Source: Fischerella sp. CENA71 (lineage in GTDB: Bacteria > Cyanobacteriota > Cyanobacteriia > Cyanobacteriales > Nostocaceae). Taken from it: 57,439 bases of DNA. The position numbers and the translations under genes were made by a program. The notes under the pieces were generated by a model, which worked only from the letters and a program-made list of their open reading frames with translations, was not told where the DNA came from and searched no databases. Position 1 is the first letter of the stretch; the number at the start of each line of letters is the position of its first letter. The stretch lies in assembly GCA_024239075.1 (NCBI GenBank), contig JANBVI010000010.1, positions 1 through 57,439 on the forward strand. The letters are read 5' to 3'. Positions 51,630 through 57,439 of the stretch are shown piece by piece.

Positions 51630-53199
51630 CAGAATTACCTGCTGTTACTAATCGAGAACGAGTCCGGCGATTTGACCAAAAAGCACCAGCGATAAAAGAA
51701 GTCGCTAACGCAGCTCCTCCACCTGCTCCTAGCAACCACAGTGGTGCTGGTAAGCTAGATGTTTTAACTTCAGTTGTCTGTGAAGGAGCTTGTGTATGTT
51801 CGTCTAGTTTTGTCTTAGTATCACCCCGCAATGATTGAGCATAAAGCTGAGGTGCGCGCTGAGTAACTACTAAGTCTCCCTCGAATAAACCACTTTTGAC
51901 CTCAACCATATCACCGGATGTTTGACTCAAGGTAACTTCCACAGGTTGGTAAGCATTACCATTCTGCACGTAAACCTGTTTTTTACCATTCACATCAACT
52001 ACAGCTGAAATAGGAATAGCCAAACTAGGTGTTGAGGTTTGGTCTGTTAGAACTTCTAGTTCTGCAAACATCCCTGGTTTGAGGACTCCACCTGGATTAT
52101 TTATTTGGGCTTTTACAGGTACTATCCGCGTTTCACCTTCTACCACTGATCCAATTACGGCAATTTTTCCTGTAAAAGTACGGTCAGCCAAAGAAGCAAC
52201 TTTGACACTTACCCGTTGACCTATTCTTACTTTACCTAAATCTTTTTCATAAATATTAGCTGTAGCAAAAACTTGACTATCATTTACAATCGTCATTAAC
52301 TTGCCACCAGCATCCTCAAATGTTTGACCAATTGTCACTTCCCTATCTGCAACTTTACCAGCAATCGGAGCAGTCACCGTCACCAGTCCCTTAGCATTGG
52401 CACTGTTTCCTAGTTGTTGAAGTCGAGTTTGGTAAATATTATTACTAAGTTGAATATTTCTTTTTGCAACACTAACTGCGGCCTGAGCGCGTTTGAGTTG
52501 ATTTTCTGCCTCAATCACGTCTCGACGACTATTGGCTTTGGTGAGTTCGGCTTTAGCTTCTGCTAATTGAGTTTGCGATTCTAAAGCATTGCGTCGGGGT
52601 AAAGCACCAGTAGCAGCTAACTGTTGGTCTTTGTCGTATTTTTCTTGAGCAAAGTCAACTTGGCTTTGGGCTTGAGCGATTTCAGAATCAGCTATTTGTT
52701 GGTAGCGATCGTAATTTTGTTGAGCTAATTTTAAATCAGCTTGGGCTTGCTGTAAATCAGCTTGAGCTTGAGCAAGTTTTTCTTGTGATTCAACACGCAA
52801 TGTCACTAAATCAGGACTGGTAACAACAGCAACAGGTTGACCTTTTGTTACACTTGCACCTGGTTCTACCAGCAATTCAACTACTTTCGCCCCAGCAATT
52901 GGGGTAGTCACTTCTACTTTTTGACTCGGTAGAGTTTCAATTTGTCCAGTGGTTTTTATCCCTAAAATTATCTGTTGACGTTGGACTGGTTCAACTTTAA
53001 TATCTAGCCGTTTGGCTGTGTCAGGATCAACTTGAATCGAATTAGTAGTCTGAGTAGTTTCACTTTGTTGATGAAATTCGTTTCCATGTCCGCTATGAGC
53101 CAGAACAACTGCGGGATTTGCTAATAACAGCAGGCTTACAAGTGTACCATAAACACAAGGAATTGCCGTAGGTGTTTGGGAAGGCACAGGGTAAGACAT
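51622..53199 (-). CDS. copB: RND periplasmic adaptor (membrane fusion protein), CopB/CusB-like
   Basis: 525 aa. Signal peptide (GTLVSLLLLANPAVVLAHSG), then a His-containing HSGHGNEFHQQ start, a lipoyl/hairpin region with long coiled coil (about 135-260; repeated QAQADLQQAQADLKLAQQN), and beta-barrel domains with VTVTAPIAGKVADREVTIGQ and FAELEVLTDQTSTPSLAIPISAVVDVNGKKQVYVQNG. The C terminus has a hydrophobic segment (LWLLGAGGGAALATSFIAGAF) and a basic tail, unusual for adaptors, which normally lack a second membrane span. It is the first gene of the operon and has CopR box 3 upstream. Confidence 0.92.
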   Translation of the reverse strand: MSYPVPSQTPTAIPCVYGTLVSLLLLANPAVVLAHSGHGNEFHQQSETTQTTNSIQVDPDTAKRLDIKVEPVQRQQIILGIKTTGQIETLPSQKVEVTTPIAGAKVVELLVEPGASVTKGQPVAVVTSPDLVTLRVESQEKLAQAQADLQQAQADLKLAQQNYDRYQQIADSEIAQAQSQVDFAQEKYDKDQQLAATGALPRRNALESQTQLAEAKAELTKANSRRDVIEAENQLKRAQAAVSVAKRNIQLSNNIYQTRLQQLGNSANAKGLVTVTAPIAGKVADREVTIGQTFEDAGGKLMTIVNDSQVFATANIYEKDLGKVRIGQRVSVKVASLADRTFTGKIAVIGSVVEGETRIVPVKAQINNPGGVLKPGMFAELEVLTDQTSTPSLAIPISAVVDVNGKKQVYVQNGNAYQPVEVTLSQTSGDMVEVKSGLFEGDLVVTQRAPQLYAQSLRGDTKTKLDEHTQAPSQTTEVKTSSLPAPLWLLGAGGGAALATSFIAGAFWSNRRTRSRLVTAGNSDE

Positions 53200-53299
53200 C
53201 GCTATAAAATCCTTGAGTATGGAGCATCAGGAATTGCGAGTGGTCAAAAGTTCTTTTGGGTTTGAGAAATGCACTCTTACACTAGTGTTTCATTTAGAA

Positions 53300-53317
53300 A
53301 TGAAATTAGGATGAAAT
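53300..53317. promoter_or_regulatory. predicted CopR box 3: ATGAAAT-N4-ATGAAAT
   Basis: ATGAAAT at 53,300-53,306 and 53,311-53,317, with an 8-bp perfect inverted repeat TTTCATTT-AG-AAATGAAA spanning 53,288-53,305. It lies about 100 bp upstream of the adaptor-methyltransferase-pump operon (minus strand). Three half-sites in this order match box 2. Confidence 0.65.
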
Positions 53318-53663
53318 CCAATACTACTCGGTTAAGAAAATCGACGAACGAAGCAGAGGCTAGATTGGCCTTGATAAGAGATTTACACTCTCATTATTGA
53401 TATCAAATTCCAAAAACTATTCCCATCAGTAGATGAATTGAAATCTTTACTAAATAAAGTATTGAATCAGGGCGAGCTAGTCATTAAGTGGCATCGTCAG
53501 ATAAAAATAAAGCAAATAGTGACTACGTTGCAATTTAAATGCCAATTAGCTTATTTTGCAGTTCTTAATGAGAATAATCATCAGATAAGGGGGTTGGCTT
53601 AGGAAGCGATCGCTCATCCACCAACTGCTTTCGACCAGACCCAATATCAACCATTTGAAAACC
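53318..53663. other. intergenic region with an open but startless frame
   Basis: In the plus frame ending at 53,601 (TAG) about 70 codons stay open (around LFPSVDELKSLLNKVLNQGE and VIKWHRQIK) without a suitable start. It may be a gene remnant or chance. No family recognised. Confidence 0.3.
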
Positions 53664-54518
53664 ATGCACCATCCTCTACTACTGATTCTCGTTAAAGTCA
53701 CTATTTTTTCTCTGATGTTAGCCATAGGGAGCAATCTCTCTTTTGAAAAGATGCTCTCCTTCTGGCGAAAACCTGCCTTAGTATTCCGTGCGTTTATAGC
53801 CGTGTCGCTGCTTGTTCCTCTAGTAGTTATTCTTCTGCTGAAACTGTTTAACTTACCGCCAGAAGTGATGATGGGATTAGCTTTATTGGCAGCTTCTCCA
53901 GGTGCGCCTCTAAGCACAAGGCGAGCGCAAAGGGCTGGAGGCAGCTTAGGCTATGCAGCGAGTCTTCAGCTTACCCTAGCAATACTTGCGGTTTTTGTTA
54001 CTCCCCTCACCTTGGCCATTTTCGCCACCTTATTTGAGAATATTTCACAAAAAGTCGCAATTTTAGAAGTTGCCCGACAAGTCATTATGGTGCAGATATT
54101 GCCTGTCAGTCTCGGTCTTTTAATGCAAAAGTTCGCTCCTACATTTGCTCATAATATCGCCCAACCCTTAACTTTTATTGCTAATGGTCTGTTTTTGGGG
54201 CTGGTTATTTTAGCGTGCATCTTAGGGCTACCACTGTTTTTCAAGGTTTGGGGATTACCAATGGTAGCGATCGCAATTATGGTGATTGCCTCTTTAGGAA
54301 TTGGACACGTTTTAGGCAGACTTGATGATGATACCCGATCTATCTTGGCGATTTTCTGTATTGCTCGCAATTTTGGTTTAGCTTTGTTTATCGCTATTTT
54401 GAATCATGTACAGCAGCAGGTGATTCCGACGCTGGTAGCTTACTTAATTTTGGGAGCCTTTGTAGGTTTTCCCTACTCAATTTGGAATAAGCGCAGATTA
54501 GCCAAAAACCCGTTATGA
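53664..54518 (+). CDS. bile acid:sodium symporter (BASS) family transporter
   Basis: 284 aa, about nine to ten membrane helices. The N-terminal half has FSLMLAIGSNLSFEKMLSFWRKP, and the core motif LLAASPGAPLSTRRAQRAGGSLGYAASLQL recalls the conserved crossover region of BASS/ACR3-like carriers. A second conserved segment, IFCIARNFGLALFIAI, follows. The substrate cannot be given; family members carry bile acids, pyruvate, bicarbonate or arsenite-like ions. I chose the ATG at 53,664, as TTG at 53,655 adds only three codons. It lies downstream of the copper island but on the other strand, with no CopR box close to its start. Confidence 0.78.
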   Translation: MHHPLLLILVKVTIFSLMLAIGSNLSFEKMLSFWRKPALVFRAFIAVSLLVPLVVILLLKLFNLPPEVMMGLALLAASPGAPLSTRRAQRAGGSLGYAASLQLTLAILAVFVTPLTLAIFATLFENISQKVAILEVARQVIMVQILPVSLGLLMQKFAPTFAHNIAQPLTFIANGLFLGLVILACILGLPLFFKVWGLPMVAIAIMVIASLGIGHVLGRLDDDTRSILAIFCIARNFGLALFIAILNHVQQQVIPTLVAYLILGAFVGFPYSIWNKRRLAKNPL

Positions 54519-54536
54519 GTCAGCCATCCGTCACTC

Positions 54537-54660
54537 GATTTTGGATTTTGGATTTTGGATTTTAGATTAATCTCTTCTTTAAAGGAGAGGCTTGAAACCA
54601 TTTATTTTAGATTTCAGATTTTCATTTTAATCCAAAATCTAAAATCTAAAATCTAAAATT
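54537..54660. repeat. inverted pair of TTTTGGATT repeats behind the BASS gene
   Basis: GATTTTGGATTTTGGATTTT (from 54,537) faces AATCCAAAATCTAAAATCTA (from 54,629). The two arms can pair over about 25 bases and would form a stem behind the transporter gene. Each arm belongs to the same dispersed family as 27,767-27,800. Confidence 0.6.
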
Positions 54661-54812
54661 GTTCGGTCAACCCACAAACGCCTAAGCAGTCCTCTACTAA
54701 TGATTTAGCAGCAGATCGTACTGATCACAGTGCGGAAATTGTTGGGGTGGCTTTGCTAGTGATTGGCTTAGTTAGTTTTGTTGGTGTGGTAATTAAATCC
54801 TTGAATTTTTAG
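54657..54812 (+). pseudogene. C-terminal remnant of a single-span membrane protein
   Basis: An open frame without start codon ends with TAG at 54,810-54,812: STNDLAADRTDHSAEIVGVA, then LLVIGLVSFVGVVIKSLNF. The composition (one hydrophobic helix with a polar lead) looks like the end of a small membrane protein whose start was lost to the adjacent repeat. It lies just upstream of the sulfatase. It may be nothing more than a chance frame. Confidence 0.35.
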
Positions 54813-54841
54813 GCGTTGCATATTCTCAGGAGTTTAGCTCT

Positions 54842-57196
54842 ATGTCTCTGCGTGAATATAAACCCGGAAACACTTTCCCTGGTGTGATAGGACGAACAGT
54901 TGATCGCTCTAGTCCGGCTTGGCCAGAACCTTTGCGCAGCCCAGAAGGCACACCAAACGTGCTATTTATCGTCTTCGATGATACGGGTTTTGGACAATTT
55001 GGCAGCTATGGAAGTCCCATCAAAACACCCAACCTAGACGCATTAGCTGCCAATGGCCTGCGCTACAACAATCTACACACAACGGCGTTGTGTTCACCCA
55101 CCCGCTCTTGCCTTCTAACTGGGCGCAATCACCATTCCAACGCCATGTCCTGCATTACAGAAGGGTCTACTGGTTATCCAGGTAGTAATGGGAATATTCC
55201 TTTTGAGAATGGTTTTCTCTCGGAGATATTACTACAGAAGGGTTATAACACCTATGCGATCGGGAAATGGCATTTAACCCCCTCAGACCAGCTTTCTGCT
55301 GCTGGCCCCTATGATCGCTGGCCTCTCGGTCGCGGTTTTGAACGTTTTTATGGCTTTCTAGGAGGAGAAACCCACCAGTATTATCCAGATTTGGTTTATG
55401 ATAACCACACCGTTAAGCCAGAAAAGACCCCCGCAGAAGGCTACCATTTGACCGAAGACTTGGTAGACAAAGCAATTAGCTTCATCGCTGATGCCAAGCA
55501 GGTTGCCCCAAATAAACCCTTTTTCATGTATTTCTGTCCTGGGGCAATGCACGCCCCTCATCATGTTCCGACAGAATGGGCTGATGCCTACGCTGGACAG
55601 TTTGATGATGGTTGGGAAGTATACAGGGAAAAGGTTTTTGCCCGTCAGCAGGAAATGGGGATCGTCCCCGCCGATGCCGAACTCTCCCGCCATGATCCCG
55701 ACGTTCCCCACTGGCATACTCTCTCAGCCCCAGAAAAACGGCTTTATGCCCGGATGATGGAAGTTTTTGCCGGCTTTTTAACCCATACTGACTACCACAT
55801 CGGTCGCTTACTCGACTTCCTTAAAATGATCGGCGAGTTCGACAATACTGTAATTATGGTCATCTCGGATAATGGGGCAAGTTCTGAAGGTGGGCCCACT
55901 GGTTCGGTTAATGAGAATTTGTTTTTTAACAATGTGCCAGAATCCCTAGAGGAAAATCTCAAGGCACTGGATAAGCTAGGCAGTGCAGAGACCTTCAACC
56001 ATTATGCTTGGGGCTGGACTTGGGCAGGTAATACGCCTTTCCGTCGCTGGAAACGGGAAACCTATCGAGGTGGAATCAGCGACCCCTTAATAGTCCATTG
56101 GACTCAAGGTATTGAGGCAAAAGGCGAAATCCGTACTCAGTATGCCCATGCCATTGATCTAGTGCCAACAGTACTTGACCTACTAGAAATTGAACCACCA
56201 ACAACCATCAGGGGTGTCACCCAATCCCCCATTGAAGGTGTCAGCTTTGCCCATACTTTTAATCATCAAAACGCACCCACTAAGCACCTTACCCAGTATT
56301 TTGAAATGATGGGACATCGCTCTCTTTATCAGGATGGCTGGCGGGCGGTTTGTCCTTGGCCTGGCCCCTCATTTACAGAAGCAGATCAGTTTTTTGGTGC
56401 GCCCATCTCGGCCCCAACTCTGACAGACCTGGACACCTATCATTGGGAACTGTATCACGTTGCTAAGGATTTTGCCGAAAATCACAACATTGCTACAGAC
56501 AACCGCCCCAAGTTGATTGAGATGATTGCCACTTGGTATGTAGAGGCGGGTAAATACAATGTGTTACCTGTGGATGGAAGGGGTGTACAACGATTTGCCG
56601 AAGAACGTCCTCAGATTACTGTCAATCGTAGCCGCTATACTTACTATCCTGATACTCAGCCAATCCCAGCCAATTGTGCTGTCAAGTTGCTCAATCGTTC
56701 CCACAGTATTACAGCAGATGTAGAAATTCCTAGAGGTGGCGCACAAGGAGTATTACTTGCTCACGGGGGTAATGATAGTGGCTACTCCTTCTATGTTAAA
56801 GATGCTAAACTGCACTGGGTTCATAACTATGTAGCGCGATCGCTCTATCATGTCGAGTCTGAGTCGTTAGTCTCGGAGGGTCGGCACCAGTTGCGCTTTG
56901 AGTTTGAAGTGACGGGTCAGCCAGATTTAGCGAAGGGGAAAGGATCGTCAGGTCACGCCCAACTTTATATCGATGGGAAATTGGTTGGGCAAGCTGATGT
57001 CCCTGTAACTACTCCCTTGGCACTAGGTCTGACGAGTGGTGTGACCTGTGGGATAGCCCCTGGTGCGCCTGTAACACCCGATTATGAACCGCCCTTCAAG
57101 TTTACGGGCAAGATTCATAGCGTGATAGTGGATGTTAGTGGAGATTTGATTCAAGACCGTGAAGCCGAAATGCGTGCCATAATGGCACGACAGTAG
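54842..57196 (+). CDS. Cys-type arylsulfatase
   Basis: 784 aa. Hydrolyses sulfate esters; the active-site Cys must be converted to formylglycine. The sulfatase signature ALCSPTRSCLLTGRNHH places the modified residue at Cys84 (CSPTR). Metal Asp pair in VFDDTGFG (46-47) and further ligands in IGKWHL and MVISDNGAS are present. The catalytic part runs to about 560. The last 190 residues form a separate beta-rich, LamG/concanavalin-like domain (GVLLAHGGNDSGYSFYVK, HVESESLVSEGRHQLRFEFE, LYIDGKLVG). This matches the large AtsA-type enzymes of Pseudomonas and Nostoc. No maturation enzyme is in the window. No signal peptide is seen. Confidence 0.95.
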   Translation: MSLREYKPGNTFPGVIGRTVDRSSPAWPEPLRSPEGTPNVLFIVFDDTGFGQFGSYGSPIKTPNLDALAANGLRYNNLHTTALCSPTRSCLLTGRNHHSNAMSCITEGSTGYPGSNGNIPFENGFLSEILLQKGYNTYAIGKWHLTPSDQLSAAGPYDRWPLGRGFERFYGFLGGETHQYYPDLVYDNHTVKPEKTPAEGYHLTEDLVDKAISFIADAKQVAPNKPFFMYFCPGAMHAPHHVPTEWADAYAGQFDDGWEVYREKVFARQQEMGIVPADAELSRHDPDVPHWHTLSAPEKRLYARMMEVFAGFLTHTDYHIGRLLDFLKMIGEFDNTVIMVISDNGASSEGGPTGSVNENLFFNNVPESLEENLKALDKLGSAETFNHYAWGWTWAGNTPFRRWKRETYRGGISDPLIVHWTQGIEAKGEIRTQYAHAIDLVPTVLDLLEIEPPTTIRGVTQSPIEGVSFAHTFNHQNAPTKHLTQYFEMMGHRSLYQDGWRAVCPWPGPSFTEADQFFGAPISAPTLTDLDTYHWELYHVAKDFAENHNIATDNRPKLIEMIATWYVEAGKYNVLPVDGRGVQRFAEERPQITVNRSRYTYYPDTQPIPANCAVKLLNRSHSITADVEIPRGGAQGVLLAHGGNDSGYSFYVKDAKLHWVHNYVARSLYHVESESLVSEGRHQLRFEFEVTGQPDLAKGKGSSGHAQLYIDGKLVGQADVPVTTPLALGLTSGVTCGIAPGAPVTPDYEPPFKFTGKIHSVIVDVSGDLIQDREAEMRAIMARQ

Positions 57197-57439
57197 CAAC
57201 AAGCAGTTCATGTTAGGGCTTAGGCTTATCTGACTTTTCCCGTTAGTCTTGAAAGGCTTACTGGTACAGTAATTGCAATTGGGTATGTTCTAATACCATT
57301 TCACGTTAATCACGATACACATAAGTAACTAAGCAGAATTAATTACACAAACAACTGATAGAATATAATCAAAGTTAAATTTGCATAAAAATTAAGGTTT
57401 TAGATGTTCTTCATCAGAGAAATAAACCCTCTTTCTTTG
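57197..57439. other. right-hand intergenic region
   Basis: No gene. TAATACCATTTCACGTTAAT (57,292-57,311) is the second copy of the dispersed repeat at about 335-356. The last bases are AT-rich and cut by the window end. Confidence 0.4.

Noticed and set aside
53388-53601. Remnant gene (about 70 open codons) between the efflux operon and the BASS gene
   Set aside because: No start, no recognised family, and open frames of this size occur by chance in AT-rich DNA; noted only as a possibility.

Overview
The window looks like chromosomal DNA of a filamentous, heterocyst-forming cyanobacterium (Nostocales). The evidence is the many HIP1 octamers (GCGATCGC) inside and between genes, heptamer-type tandem repeats and short palindromic repeats typical of this group, a HetI-type phosphopantetheinyl transferase, a PATAN (PatA-type) regulator, and the cyanobacterial succinate-semialdehyde dehydrogenase / 2-oxoglutarate decarboxylase pair. 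I saw no rRNA, tRNA, CRISPR array or prophage.

Layout. Bases 1-13,300 carry housekeeping and signalling genes: alaS, a small CxxC metallochaperone, a diguanylate cyclase, an M41-like metalloprotease, a VOC protein, the ribosome-assembly GTPase YlqF, a Ser/Thr kinase with an SH3 tail, a VanZ-LamG membrane protein and an FHA-GAF-adenylate cyclase. A repeat cluster (heptamers, a 20-bp tandem array and a perfect palindrome) separates these from the two-gene TCA bypass at 13,963-17,073. Next come a Uma2 nuclease with a nonsense-interrupted antitoxin-like partner, a ROK kinase, a Mut7-C RNase-like protein, a Suc_Fer protein, hisD and several small genes. Bases 25,584-30,804 hold an exopolysaccharide export pair (Wzc-like, Wza-like), a methyltransferase-like membrane protein and a probable cyanoexosortase-associated protein. 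Bases 31,000-37,700 are a mosaic: hetI, a cupin, an ArsR/SRPBCC pair, tiny unknown genes, a broken DUF6888-like gene, a duplicated scrap of hetI, a PATAN gene cut off by an internally deleted ISAs1-family element, and two half-size GDT1 cation transporters.

The most coherent system is a heavy-metal, probably copper, resistance island at about 42,580-53,317. It has a two-component system (CopR/CopS-like) co-transcribed with a His-rich lipoprotein, a divergent CxxC metallochaperone, a DUF305 (CopM-like) protein, a FixH/YtkA-like lipoprotein, and an HME-RND efflux operon with a SAM methyltransferase between its adaptor and pump genes. Three intergenic regions in the island carry the same direct repeat, ATGAAAT-N4-ATGAAAT. 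On the other strand this contains TTTCAT-N5-TTTCAT, the form I recall for the Synechocystis CopR site. This ties the island into one predicted regulon. The right end carries a BASS-type transporter and a large Cys-type arylsulfatase.

Recurrent themes are repeat DNA entering coding sequence (ROK protein, VOC upstream region), small genes broken by single in-frame stops, and partial copies of genes or IS elements. These mark 17-41 kb as the most plastic part of the window.
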